A DNA stretch of 64,000 nt from Tubiluchus corallicola (lineage: Eukaryota > Priapulida > Priapulimorpha > Priapulimorphida > Tubiluchidae). The translations under genes and the position numbers were made by a program. Numbering within the stretch: the stretch's first letter is position 1; each line of letters starts with the position of its first letter. The DNA is taken from NCBI GenBank assembly GCA_030141605.1, contig JAQGDQ010000946.1, positions 1-64,000 of the forward strand. Direction: 5' to 3'. Below are positions 34,541-50,300 of this stretch, piece by piece. Below the pieces are notes generated by a model, which was given only the letters and a program-made list of their open reading frames with translations, was not told the DNA's origin and made no database searches.

Positions 34541-35349
34541 GAAATACATGTTTTATCTCACAAAATACGTGTTTTATCTCAGAAAATACGTGTTTTATTT
34601 CACAAAATGTGTTTTATCTCATGAAATACGTGTTTTATCTCACGAAATACGTGTTTTATCTCACAAAATACGTGCTTTATCTCATGAAATACGTGCTTTA
34701 TTTCACAAAATACCTGTTTTATCTCACAAAATACGTGCTTTATCTCACAAAATACGTGCTTTATCTCATGAAATACGTGCTTTATTTCACAAAATACGTG
34801 TTTTATCTCACAAAATACGTGTTTTATCTCACAAAATACGTGCTTTATCTCATGAAATACGTGCTTTATTTCACAAAATACGTGTTTTATCTCACAAAAT
34901 ACGTGCTTTATTTCACAAAATACGTGTTTTATCTCACAAAATACGTGCTTTATCTCACAAAATACGTGCTTTATCTCATGAAATACGTGCTTTATTTCAC
35001 AAAATACGTGTTTTATCTCACAAAATACGTGCTTTATCTCATGAAATAGGTGCTTTATTTCACAAAATACGTGTTTTATCTCACAAAATACGTGTTTTAT
35101 CTCACAAAATACGTGCTTTATTTCACAAAATACGTGCTTTATTTCACAAAATACGTGTTTTATCTCACAAAATACGTGCTTTATCTCACAAAATACGTGC
35201 TTTATCTCATGAAATACGTGCTTTATTTCACAAAATACGTGTTTTATCTCACAAAATACGTGCTTTATCTCACAAAATACGTGCTTTATTTCACAAAATA
35301 CGTGCTTTATTTCACAAAATACTTGTTTTATCTCACGAAATACGTGCTG
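34541..35349 (+). repeat. 21-bp minisatellite (~38 units), left arm
   Basis: Unit TTTATCTCACAAAATACGTG plus one base (C or T), with CTCA/TTCA, CAAAA/TGAAA and GTGC/GTGT variants; period 21 bp over about 809 bp. It starts about 30 bp after the WDR3 polyadenylation signal (34509). Open on both strands because of its period; no evidence that it is translated. Confidence 0.95.
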
Positions 35350-35352
35350 TTT

Positions 35353-35905
35353 GAAAGTAGAATGCTCCAAAAATTGGGTCAAATGTCAATTTTTTGTTTT
35401 TTATAAAAATAAATGGTAAAAATATTGTACTTTTATATTCTAGTTTCAAATTATCAAGAAAATGTTCAAGAAATACTAAAAATCTAATTTTATAACCCTG
35501 TAACTCTGGCTAGAAACTAGTACTACTATTCTGAGTACTACAAACTCTGATAGTAACTCTTGGAAGTTGTCATTTTGCTTCGGGTTTTTTATGCTGCTGA
35601 GCCGAGATTTTCGTTAGAAAGATTTATCTACTGAATTTATTATTAATATGTTCTTGTAAAGTCCACAGCAACCAATATTTGTGCGGTTGCTAAGTGTTTT
35701 CCACAAAAAACAATATCTAACTTTAACAGTGATTTTCTTGAGGTTAAGTTTCTCAGTTTATAGCCTGCACCTCAACTTCAACGTGGATTATTTCAGCTTA
35801 GAAATAACATAGAGCAATGAGCTTGGTATCAAAATGATCCTCACGAAATGGAGATTCGGAATATGGGAATAACTAGAAAAGTATAATTGCTGACTTATGG
35901 ACGAT
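35353..35905 (-). repeat. Dispersed repeat family R550, copy B
   Basis: Same family as 19998-20572; one end directly abuts the 21-bp minisatellite, the other runs into the semaphorin-exon region. Mirror 42489-43041. Its terminal text (GCTGACTTATGGACGATTTT) recurs in diverged form at about 36285-36310, beyond the semaphorin exon. Confidence 0.72.
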
Positions 35906-35967
35906 TTTGCTACGCGAGCACACATTTAAATATATAAGATTCTCCTACTTTGCAATATCAATGAACG

Positions 35968-35973
35968 TTTATT
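35968..35973 (-). promoter_or_regulatory. Likely sulfotransferase polyadenylation signal
   Basis: AATAAA on the minus strand about 380 nt after the sulfotransferase stop and about 75 nt beyond the semaphorin-like exon. The mirror is 42421-42426. Confidence 0.45.
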
Positions 35974-36048
35974 CATGCAAAAGCAATAACTAAGCTCAAA
36001 AATTTGAAAGTGTAAAATGTCACTTATAAAACAACTGATTTAACATAC

Positions 36049-36272
36049 TCGCAAGTCATTCTTGTGACACAGCGGTGCACAGGAAGAGCAACCGATGCCT
36101 CGTTAGATACAACGACAAGTCGCTCGTCCTGCCGCCCGTCTGCTCCTGTCTGTCGGTACATGTGCAGATTCGTGATGACGCTGTTTGTTCCCCTCGATTT
36201 CTCCAGAACTTGTAGTTCTTCGATTATGACCGGCTCAATTTGACCGTTCGAATGCCGAATATGAATTAATAA
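36049..36272 (-). pseudogene. Isolated semaphorin-like exon (end of Sema domain), left arm
   Basis: The frame encodes EPVIIEELQVLEKSRGTNSV, ITNLHM and then RLVVVSNEASVALPVHRC, ending TCE. This matches the last blade of a semaphorin Sema domain and the start of the PSI domain (typical pattern: LEE-hydrophobic..., LYVGS..GV.QLPLHRC, C.C). A possible acceptor (TTTTCAAG) precedes it and a good donor (GA|GTATGT) follows, phase 2. No other semaphorin exons were seen nearby, and the sulfotransferase gene lies directly upstream on the same strand. An AATAAA on this strand at 35968-35973 suggests that the piece may lie in the sulfotransferase 3' UTR. Likely a stray duplicated exon. Confidence 0.65.
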
Positions 36273-36354
36273 CTTGAAAAGCTTAATTACCGACTTATGG
36301 ACGATTTCGATATGCAAGCAGACATATAATGTACGCGGTCTAAGTGTAGTTATG

Positions 36355-38806
<2,452 letters not shown>

Positions 38807-39244
38807 ATTAATTAATCTCTATTCATTGAGAAAAAGTGGCACAGAGTTCACATCATTTACATAAGAGGTACACACTACGCGCACCGCGGCATCTACTGAC
38901 TAAATGACTCGTTTTCTGAGCAAAAAGTTTCAAGACTCGAACGTGATTAGTTGCAACTAATCAGGCCTTGGGCATAATGGACATTGACGAAGCATGAAAC
39001 ACTTCCTGTATAATTACAACTAGAAAATGTCTGAAGACTAGTTGAGCCAGTACCGGAATGTTGCGCAATTATTAAACTGGTTTTAATAAAGTAATTATAA
39101 CAACCAGCATAGCTTACTGCATATTGGGTGGAATAAAAACAATCATAGCAGATGTCTGTACATTCGCATGAACTTAGATTACAAGTCAAGTTTATCGATT
39201 CGAATCAGAGGCTTATTTGTTTTTTTCTTGTACAACCAGTGGCG

Positions 39245-39440
39245 TAAGTAAGTAAGTAAGTAAGTTTATTAGTTTATCACCATTTTTAAAGTAGCAAAAT
39301 ACATAACTAAGAGATTTATAAATCTATACAACATACAATATTATTACAAAGTGCAAAAGTAATTATTGATTAGTGGTGAAAGGGTGGGGCGAAAGAACTA
39401 TAAGTTATCGAGGTCAGCCACCCCTCTCAGGATTGTTACT
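39245..39440 (-). mobile_element. Possible retroelement 3' end with (TTAC)n tail
   Basis: GTAAGTAAGTAAGTAAGTAAG followed by TTTATTAGTTTATCACC; read on the minus strand this is a body ending in a (TTAC)n tail, like some LINE/SINE 3' ends. No coding part or target duplication identified. Confidence 0.4.
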
Positions 39441-39924
39441 AATATAATTAATTAGTTAATGCGCATGTACCAGGTAATTAAAAATTAACAGATTTTGCAT
39501 TTAAGACGAATGAAAATTGAATTATTATACGAATGTGTTAGTTTATAATAAAATAATGTTCAATAATGGGAAAGAAGAGACACGCGTAGCAAGATGAGTC
39601 GCCCGGGGGGGGGGGGCAAAAAACAAATTGTGCTCGTTTTTGCGTCCCTGAGCCCGACTCCTTTTTCGACCTAATAGGATAAAGGTAAACGATTTTTTCT
39701 TACAATCACACTGAGTTTCATTTGCAGTACTACACTAGAATATCTCTTTTCTATGTATTGGTTGCTCGTAACACGACAGTCCTTAAATTTAGCTCCAGCA
39801 TTAAAACATACAAAGATATGGAAGATACAGAATGTTACGGGTTTTCACAATAGTACGATCGGCATTTATCCCAAAATGTTTCTCCCAAAATTATCGATTT
39901 GCTAAACCACACGACGCCCTACGG

Positions 39925-40464
39925 TGCCCGGTAAGTTTGGTACTAACAAGTTTGGCACAGGTAAGTTGGGGTACTGGTAATTTTGGTACGAGGAAATTTT
40001 TGTACATTGAAAATTTGGTATTAGGAATTTTTGCTACGCGGTAATTTTGGTACTGGAAAGATATGGTACAGAGAGAATATGGTACTGGTAGATATGGTAC
40101 AAACGAAGTTTTGTCAGGCATTTTTAGTACAAGTAAATATGATACAAGGTAAAAATGGTTCGGAAGAAATTTGGTACTGGGAAAGTTTAGTACTCGGAGA
40201 GTTTGGTACTAGGAAAATTCTGAACAGAGAAAGTTTGGTACTATAAGGTACAAGGTAAAATGGTACGGAACAAATTTGGTACTAGGAAAGTTTAGTACTG
40301 GGAAAGTTTGGTACTAGGAAAATTCTGTGCAGAGAAAATTTGGTACAAGGAAAGTTTGGTACTATAAGGTACAAGGTGAAAATGGAACGGAACAAGTTTG
40401 GTACTAGAAAAGTTTAGTACTCGGAGAGTTGGTACTAGGAAAATTCATAGCAGAGAAAGTTTGG
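39925..40464 (+). repeat. Degenerate 15-18-bp GTTTGGTACT array at the palindrome junction
   Basis: Irregular repetition of AAGTTTGGTACTAGGAAAA-like units with internal larger periods (AAGGTACAAGGTAAAATGG occurs more than once). It ends at the right junction, where arm sequence starts at 40465. Confidence 0.8.
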
Positions 40465-40610
40465 AAAAATATTTTAATATGGTGTTTGTAAATATGTTCA
40501 TTTATTGTATATAATTAGGCCTTAGTTTTGCATTTTAATTTTCTTTAGTATGCACTTGACGCATTTGTCTTGAGACAGTGTCTGTCTGTCTGTCTGTCTC
40601 TTTGTCTGAT

Positions 40611-40773
<163 letters not shown>

Positions 40774-41095
40774 GGCTGCGCACCGTTTGCCATACAACTT
40801 ACAACACGATCCACAATGGTCGCACATTCTTTTTGATTGCGAATATAAATACCATTAATGGTTATGCCAAAGTTATTTCTTGCACTGTGATTTCACTTGT
40901 TGCAAATTCTCTTTCACCATACAATCAACGGCTACAGAAAAACTTTGCATTTTTGCTAATTTTCCATATCAAATTTAGGAGTCTTTTTTCAAAAATGAAC
41001 GTGTGTATTCAGATCTTAAAAATTAAAGACTCCCTACAGTCAATCACATCTATACACTCTACAATGTCTTTTTAACACTATTCTTTCTTTCACAG

Positions 41096-42039
41096 AGCAG
41101 CAAGGTGAAAATAAGAAACTTCTCCCCCTCTCTGCTGAATTTCAACGACAAATAGAAAGAGAAAACAGGAAGCGGCTAAAACAAATAAAATCTTATTGCT
41201 CTAGACATAAATTTAAAAACTCGCTTATAAAATCTGACATGTCAGCTCTGATAGTGGATGACCTACATCAGGTCATCTGGTGCTGCGTACCCAAAGTTGG
41301 AAGCAGCAACTGGAGGCGCATGTTGTACTCGCTTGTCGTTGCCAACAAGACGGGACAGAGTGCCAGCGAGTTGGTGCGAGAAACACTAAAAAATGTGGAA
41401 ACACGGATAGCGGGTAACCTTGACAAAAACGAAGAGCACTTCTACATGATGTCGCACATAAAAGAAATGAAAGAACTGGTGACAAAACTGAAACAATACA
41501 AGAAGTTTCTCTTCGTACGCGATCCATTAGAAAGACTCGTGTCGGCATACAGGAACAAAATGTTGTACCGTGGAGTGAATAACCATCTAAAATCAGTCAG
41601 TCAGCACGTGCATCAATATTACACTCACACAAACAACAAAACGACTCAGGCTAGCTTTCCGGAGTTCATCAGCTTCCTGACAGACGACCTTGAAGACTTT
41701 GTCGACGACGATTTACTGCTCACGCACAAGGACAACAAACACTGGCGCAGCGTTTTTGACTTGTGCCATCCATGTGAAGTGCACTACAACTTTGTGGGAA
41801 AGTTAGAGAACGTCCGGGATGAATCCAGATACATTTTGCATAAGTTTTTCCACGTGCAAGACCAGACGGGATTATTTCCCAAGTCGGAAAGACGCGCAGA
41901 GTCGCGTACGACCAGCAACTTATCGAAAGTTTTGTATTCAAAGATTCCGCTGACTCTTGGTGAAAAATTACATCGGAAATATAAGCCAGATTTTCTCATG
42001 TTCAACTACTCCTTCCCGGCTGACATGTTTTACACTTAA
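41096..42039 (+). pseudogene. Sulfotransferase exon 2, right-arm copy lacking exon 1
   Basis: Mirror of the left exon 2: same acceptor, same phase, catalytic ORF open to the TAA at 42037-42039, and identical protein from its first internal Met (41239, MSALIVDDLHQVIWCC) to the end. The arm homology stops at 40465, about 630 bp upstream, and no copy of the signal-anchor exon is present between there and the left gene. As it stands the copy has no start exon, no membrane anchor and no known promoter. Translation from the internal Met would give a 266-residue cytosolic catalytic domain, which would be mislocalised. It is either a headless recent duplicate or, if the palindrome is an assembly artefact, simply the other allele. 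Confidence 0.8.
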
Positions 42040-42121
42040 CATAACTACACTTAGACCGCGTACATTATATGTCTGCTTGCATATCGAAATCGTCCATAAG
42101 TCGGTAATTAAGCTTTTCAAG

Positions 42122-42345
42122 TTATTAATTCATATTCGGCATTCGAACGGTCAAATTGAGCCGGTCATAATCGAAGAACTACAAGTTCTGGAGAAATCGA
42201 GGGGAACAAACAGCGTCATCACGAATCTGCACATGTACCGACAGACAGGAGCAGACGGGCGGCAGGACGAGCGACTTGTCGTTGTATCTAACGAGGCATC
42301 GGTTGCTCTTCCTGTGCACCGCTGTGTCACAAGAATGACTTGCGA
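42122..42345 (+). pseudogene. Isolated semaphorin-like exon, right-arm copy
   Basis: Mirror of 36049-36272 with identical translation, including the VIIEELQVLEKS and VALPVHRC segments. AATAAA follows at 42421. The same alternatives apply: stray exon, or part of the 3' UTR of the neighbouring sulfotransferase exon. Confidence 0.63.
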
Positions 42346-43045
42346 GTATGTTAAATCAGTTGTTTTATAAGTGACATTTTACACTTTCAAATTTTTGAGC
42401 TTAGTTATTGCTTTTGCATGAATAAACGTTCATTGATATTGCAAAGTAGGAGAATCTTATATATTTAAATGTGTGCTCGCGTAGCAAAATCGTCCATAAG
42501 TCAGCAATTATACTTTTCTAGTTATTCCCATATTCCGAATCTCCATTTCGTGAGGATCATTTTGATACCAAGCTCATTGCTCTATGTTATTTCTAAGCTG
42601 AAATAATCCACGTTGAAGTTGAGGTGCAGGCTATAAACTGAGAAACTTAACCTCAAGAAAATCACTGTTAAAGTTAGATATTGTTTTTTGTGGAAAACAC
42701 TTAGCAACCGCACAAATATTGGTTGCTGTGGACTTTACAAGAACATATTAATAATAAATTCAGTAGATAAATCTTTCTAACGAAAATCTCGGCTCAGCAG
42801 CATAAAAAACCCGAAGCAAAATGACAACTTCCAAGAGTTACTATCAGAGTTTGTAGTACTCAGAATAGTAGTACTAGTTTCTAGCCAGAGTTACAGGGTT
42901 ATAAAATTAGATTTTTAGTATTTCTTGAACATTTTCTTGATAATTTGAAACTAGAATATAAAAGTACAATATTTTTACCATTTATTTTTATAAAAAACAA
43001 AAAATTGACATTTGACCCAATTTTTGGAGCATTCTACTTTCAAAC

Positions 43046-43853
43046 AGCACGTATTTCGTGAGATAAAACAAGTATTTTGTGAAATAAAGCACGTATTTTG
43101 TGAAATAAAGCACGTATTTTGTGAGATAAAGCACGTATTTTGTGAGATAAAACACGTATTTTGTGAAATAAAGCACGTATTTCATGAGATAAAGCACGTA
43201 TTTTGTGAGATAAAGCACGTATTTTGTGAGATAAAACACGTATTTTGTGAAATAAAGCACGTATTTCATGAGATAAAGCACGTATTTTGTGAGATAAAAC
43301 ACGTATTTTGTGAGATAAAACACGTATTTTGTGAAATAAAGCACCTATTTCATGAGATAAAGCACGTATTTTGTGAGATAAAACACGTATTTTGTGAAAT
43401 AAAGCACGTATTTCATGAGATAAAGCACGTATTTTGTGAGATAAAGCACGTATTTTGTGAGATAAAACACGTATTTGTGAAATAAAGCACGTATTTTGTG
43501 AGATAAAACACGTATTTTGTGAAATAAAGCACGTATTTCATGAGATAAAGCACGTATTTTGTGAGATAAAACACGTATTTTGTGAGATAAAACACGTATT
43601 TTGTGAAATAAAGCACGTATTTCATGAGATAAAGCACGTATTTTGTGAGATAAAGCACGTATTTTGTGAGATAAAACACGTATTTTGTGAAATAAAGCAC
43701 GTATTTCATGAGATAAAGCACGTATTTTGTGAGATAAAACACGTATTTCGTGAGATAAAACACGTATTTCATGAGATAACACACATTTTGTGAAATAAAA
43801 CACGTATTTTCTGAGATAAAACACGTATTTTGTGAGATAAAACATGTATTTCA
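43046..43853 (-). repeat. 21-bp minisatellite, right arm
   Basis: Mirror of 34541-35349. One base is missing near 43476 (GTATTTGTG for GTATTTTGTG), which breaks the long minus-strand frame present in the left copy; length is otherwise equal. Confidence 0.95.
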
Positions 43854-44038
43854 GCTTAAAGATATTTGGTTGTTTTTATTTATTCAGTATCATAGTTTTA
43901 TCATCAAAAATAAACTATTCAAAATTAATAATCTATATCTAGACTGTCTGATTATTTACAACAATTGTACAAAATTCACTATCTTCATCCTCTTGTTAAG
44001 TGTTTAAACTTGGTAATAAAGTGAAATTCACAGAAAAT

Positions 44039-44388
44039 TCTCACAGACGTATTGTCGCTACAATGTATCCCACAGACGTATTGTTGCTACAATGTATCTC
44101 ACAGACGTATTGTTGCTACAATGTATCTCACAGACGTATTGTTGCTACAATGTATCTCACAGACGTATTGTCGCTACAATGTATCCCACAGACGTATTGT
44201 TGCTACAATGTATCTCACAGACGTATTGTTGCTACAATGTATCTCACAGACGTATTGTTGCTACAATGTATCTCACAGACGTATTGTTGCTACAATGTAT
44301 CCCACAGACGTATTGTTGCTACAATGTATCTCACAGACGTATTGTTGCTACAATGTATCCCACAGACGTATTGTTGCTACAATGTAAG
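44039..44388 (-). repeat. 30-bp minisatellite, right arm (12 units)
   Basis: Mirror of 34005-34354 with the same number of units. Units 1-10 counted from the WDR3 stop carry the same variants; units 11 and 12 differ between arms. Confidence 0.95.
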
Positions 44389-47300
44389 TATCACCCGTTC
44401 ACTTTTCTTTAATTTTTTCTTTCTTTCCTGTCTTTTCTGGGTGGCATCAGCAAAGAACGTCACTTGTTCTCTTTCCTCATACATCTGTTGTAGAAATGAC
44501 AGCCCTGCCAAGTTAAACCCTATAGTATCCTGTAAGAAAAAAACAGGTTACTATACAGCGTGCATGGGAGCTCTAGTGCACAAAGCAGTAATTTCAAAAT
44601 GTAGGCAAATATAAAAATCCAATTCAATATACCGTCTAGTCTCGTTATCTCGCCACTGTCCGTCTAGGGCAAATTTTTGGCGAGAGGCGAGTATGGCGAG
44701 ATAACGGGAATATAACGAAGTTAGTCTATATGTATATACATAATAGTTGAGACATCATGTAGACATAATACATTCAGAGACATGTAAAGTTGCTCACACT
44801 TTGTGGAAACTCAAACTTAAACGCAGTTTTGGTGTTATAGAGTTAGGATATCGGTGACGCTTTAGTTTCTCTGCGCATTAACCAACCACAGCACTCCTAA
44901 TCTAATCCTGGAGAGACACACACTAGATTAATTATGTCTGTCTATCGAGTACAGCAGCATTGTCTACATACCGCAGTTATATTGATCGACACGCGGTATA
45001 TGTATTGATCGATTCACCTCTGAGTTTGTCTGTTTGGCGACATAATGAATATAGTTTATATAAGCACTCATAATAGCATGACGTGGCGAGGGCGAGAAGC
45101 GAGGGTGGCGACTTAACGAGGTAAATTCCAGGTACTTTCTATGGCGCGAGATGAGTTTGGCGGCATAACGAGGGGCGAGATAACGAGGTTAGACTGTACA
45201 GTAATTTTAAATTTAAAACTGAAACTGGAAGCCACTGGCATGGCAGCAGTCAAATCTGGTTTCAAGGCATTTTCAAAAATCGTCATTATTTGCTATTATG
45301 CAATCGAATTATACTTGGTTTACTATTTTTTTTTTGAATTATGCAAGGCATCCACAAAGGAAAGAACTGCCTTATTGCACATTTTAATGGACTATGATCA
45401 GCTTCATAATGTTCATTTAATAATGTGATTGATCTTAGACGAGTTTGAATGAATGATCTAGATGTTTCGTTCACAAGTGTTTTAATTGTTTCAACAGTTT
45501 TCAAAACAAAAAGAAATAAACGTCAAATGTTCACAATTACATTTACGAGGCCACAAGACAAATGAATCAAGGACAGCACAAATTCCAATAATCAAACACA
45601 ATTATTATTTAAATAATTTTTTTAAAGTAATTTAATTCAGAGTTTTAGCACATTTTAACATTTCAGCCCACAACAAGCCTTCTCACAGTTTCGTTGTGCA
45701 CATGTGCAGTTGCTGTAAGTCAAAGGTTAGGTGTACCATCGCAGCGTGTTAAATACAACCATCACCAGACATGTGAGTAAAGCAAAGCCGTCTGCCACAT
45801 CACTTCAGTAACTTTAGTTGCTTTAAATGAAGTTTACTTAGTCATGCTTCAGTCTATGCATAAAGCGATTTACTAGCAGGATCTTGCTTGAGAACAAGAA
45901 AAAATGAACAAGGCAAGGATCAGGCTAGCTGTTAAAACCGTTACTATTACAATAGTGTGGGCTGTGAGGAGTTCTCAAGTGTACACAAATGAACTAGGTA
46001 AGGATTTAGCTTGCTGTTAAAACTGTTACTATTACAATAGCATGGGCTGTGAGGAGTTCTCAAGTGTACACAAATGCGTTGTCTGGTACACTTAACCTTT
46101 GACCTTTTCAGGATCAACATCAATCGCTGGAACTGTGAAAAGGCTTATTGAATAGCAATTCCTCAACGACAGTCCAAGTAGAAAAAGCTTTGACCCCAAT
46201 CATGAAAACCATCGAGCTAATCATAATAAAGCATCCGTGGACTTTTCAATTACGACTGATTACTTCCAAAAATGCTTTAATAATATTCACTAAGAAGCGC
46301 TGCAAAGATTACGAAGTTCCCAATCCCCGGGCATCATCACAATCACTCTCAGGCTAAAAGAATGCCTCCTTAAAAATTTGTTATGCAAACTGCCAACTCT
46401 GTTTATTACCGAACCACAGAAATACAGAAGTGCTCCCTACTATAACTTCTTCTTCTTCTTCACAGCTTTTCCCTATGCGGGGTCGCCGTTGTGAATAAGT
46501 CTCCTCCACATATTCCTGTTGTTGACCCTCTCTTCATTTATGTTCTTCTCTCTAAGGTCTCCGTTAATACATTCAAACCATCTCAGCTTGGGTCGTCCTA
46601 TTCTTCTATTTCCCAGCACTTCCATTTCCATGACCTCCCTTCCCACGTCATCTTCCCCGACTCTCCTTTTCAGGTGCCCATACCATCGCAATCTTGCCTC
46701 TTGTATCTTTTTCGAGGCTTCCACTACTTTCACTGTTCCTCTAATATTACTATTCCTGATTTTATCCCTTGCTCCCTACTATAACACAGTACTAAAAACA
46801 ACAACACATACTGCAAGTGCTTGGACTGATGGATTGCTTAAAAGACAGGTTTACTAATAACATTGAACAGGGCTGGATTATGACCTTTTGTGGAACTTAG
46901 GCTAATGAAATTATAAGCCCCTCAGATGGAGCTACTCGCACAAATCTTGAATATCTTTACTTGTGATATATCTTAGCAATATTTGCACAGTATGAAGTAA
47001 ATTTATTCCAAATTCCTAAAATAAACTAGAATAGCTTTCTTTTATTTGTGAATAAAAATACTCATTAAAGGAAGACCGGACGATTGTTTGACACAATCTC
47101 ATTTTAATTTACTGTCCAAAATATACATTTTCTTGCCTACAAAAATTAACAGTTTTTCCTTATATTTGAATAATTAGCTTAGAAAGTTAATTAACAGCAA
47201 CCGAATACAACTATTGCTTACGTCAGAAACTAACCACAGTTTGTGCAATGGCAGGCGTCTTTCATTGCGCATCAAGCACATTTGCATAAGTGTTACGGTA

Positions 47301-50300
47301 CTGTTTAAAAGCATGATATCACAAAAATGGGCTCTACATTATATGACGTCAGAAACTAACACGGCAATTCATGATCCTGCTTATCACGGTACCGCCTTCT
47401 ATTTGTCAGCCAAGCGAATGTGACAAAAAGGCACCGCTGCCAATCTTAGTAGATTCACTGAGTTTGAATTTAGCTTTGAAAGTTTAACGCTAGGTGTCCG
47501 AGGAAATTATTATTTATTCTAAGCTTTGATTTAAAAAAAGCTTTGGTAGTTTTCAATATTTTAGAGCATTCGTTATTCTGAACTAATGTTTACACAATCA
47601 TCCGGTTTTCCTTTAAGAAATTTCACTCATTTACTATTTATTGTAAACCAAATTAGCCCACATTTCAACACACTGCATTGAAAAAAAACAGTTTTTCAAA
47701 GCTTAAGGCAAACTAGGCTGGAGCCTGTAAAATAATCCAGTACTCTCACATACCTTAAACTCAGTCAATTTCACCAATACATTTTGCCTTAGAGAATCAA
47801 CAATCGGCAATAACGACTGATTGGCTGTAACCTGAGCATGATGCACCCTGGAAAGACACAAACACCATAACTTTATAAAGAAAAACGTTTTAACAAAAGA
47901 ATATCATCCTATGTAAGTGTCCGTAACGTAACGCAAATGCACGAGCAACTTATAGCTTACAATACACATGGATCATCGTGAAATTAATTAAAGAACTAGA
48001 AAAGGCCCCGCAAAAAATTTTGCTTATAAATACACGTACAATCAAAAACACGCGAACATTATACCTAGTGTTTGTTTGTTTATCTAACGCAAAGCCAGCA
48101 GCAGCAGCTTTTACTGAATTAATTCTATAAGCTTATAGACAGAGTGTAATTGATGACGTCAGAACAATGGCTTTGCGTCAGCAGTTTAATTAAAGAATGT
48201 ACCAGCTTTGTCTCCAACACCAAGACGAAAAGAATAAATTTAACAACTTTATTGCAACTCGCAAAGCAACGAGGTTATAACTAGGAAGATGAGTGCAACG
48301 GAAAAACGAAGAAGTTGAAAACAAAAGGGCAACTTTGCAAAAGGGATAAAGTTGATAACACTAACAACACGCATGTATACTGGCGCAGAAATAGCAAATG
48401 CCCTATCATCAAAGCTAAGACAACCTGTTCTAGGAATAGAGGATAAGTTATATGGTGTTTTTAACTGTAATAAGAGAAAAATATCTTCAAGTCTGCAGAG
48501 TAAACGGAACAAACCTGAGCATGAAGAAAAGACACCTGGAACAAAGTTCCGCATCCCATCCATTACGGAAGAAAACGTCAAACAGTTTAATCAAATCCGA
48601 CACGTAATCGAATGGCAGCACCAGCAAAGCTTCCTCAAGTTCACTGTGAAAAAAGCAACTAGTTAACTTTAACTAAAACTAACTAACTAACTAATTAACT
48701 AACTAGGTAGAACACTGATTATCAGCCTACTGTAAATTTACTTTTAACCTTTTCACTATGGAAGCCGGCACACTGCCACCTATATTTTTCTTGTTAAGCG
48801 ACGGAAGGCGGCAGACTGTCACCCAAGCTCAGCAGTAAGCTCGGTTACCCAGGTTTGTTTATTTCACTGCTATGGCTATGCAGAAACATTGTAGAAAAGT
48901 TTAACAGCCGTGGGATTGGGGTTGCTTCGCAACAAGTAACGCTGACCAGCCAACCAGCATCTGAAGCCAGGTGCATTCCACAATACTGTACTGTATAGTA
49001 TGTTCTCATGCAAAATTGCTTGTTGATAGTTGGTGAAATGTGTGTTTAGTCGCTTGGTCTGCATTCTTATAAAATAATTGCGTATTATGGACTAGTAATA
49101 TGGACTTTCGTGTAAATTGGCTTCTAAATATAAGTATATGCTCATTTGTGTGGGTGTGCGCATGCATGCATGCATGAGTGCATGTATGTGTGTGTGGATG
49201 TGTGTGGATGTGCATAAATAAAACTAATATTCATTATTGGTGTTCAATAAGAAATGGCCATTTATGTGGAAGTTGTAATTGTACATTTTTAGGTGCTGCC
49301 ATCTATGAACTAATCCTTTTACATTTTACTAGCTAAACTCACCCCCAGTATAATTGTACGGTCCAGTGAATATCTCTCCCTATTTTACAGTAATGGTTTT
49401 TGTGAAGCCAAATTTGCATAATCACCTATACCTATATATACTGACTGGATTTACTTTCTAGTCACTGTCTAACTCTCAGTGTTCAGTGCAGGACACTATT
49501 GTTCTCAGTGTAGCAGTCATTCTACATATGTTTGTGTAGGCTAATGAACGCTTTTCAGTTTTGTGCAAACATGTCGTATAGTTGTTTATTCTTGTTCTAC
49601 AAAGTGAGTTATCTACAACTTCAAACATGACTTTCATAATTTGTTTATTTACAAGATTCTGTTTTACTAGCACACCACAAGAAGTTATTGTCAAATATAC
49701 TTTTTGCATTTGTTTTATTATTGATTAATATTATAATCTTACAATGGTGGTCGTTTATTCTTGGCATGTATATTAATAGTGTTTACCTATTATTGGTGTA
49801 ATATTGTATTTTCCAATTGCTTGTGATTTATCATTTCTATTCATTTGTAATTGATTGAGTCACATTTATAATAGAATTTGTTAATTAGCCGTGCAGACAA
49901 GTTTAAATAGGCTGCCTTGCCTTCTGTTTCATAGATTGTGCATTTTACGTTTCAATATGCTGTAAATACATATGTGTTCTGACTGTTTAATAAATACACA
50001 TTTAAACCATTCCTGGACTATATAATAAACACGAATCAATTTGATTTAGATGCCTAACTTTGTCCAATATAGCCAATACTGAGTGCTAAGTACAAAACAT
50101 TGCATGTTTGTCAATAATGGTCATTTCATAGACAAATGGAACAGAATTAAGAGAGCCAAACACTACTGCATTACAATTAAAAACAATGACATCAATTTAG
50201 TGTTTGTGTACAAATGTACAGCATGAGAAATCTTTTATTTTAAATTTTGCAAAGCTTAGTAACAATGTCTGCATCTGTGCACACTCTAACAGATGTCCAA

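Noticed and set aside
34548-35382. Long open frames (260-268 residues) on both strands over the 21-bp array
   Set aside because: They exist only because the unit length is a multiple of 3 and lacks stops; low complexity, broken by one base in the right arm, no family resemblance.
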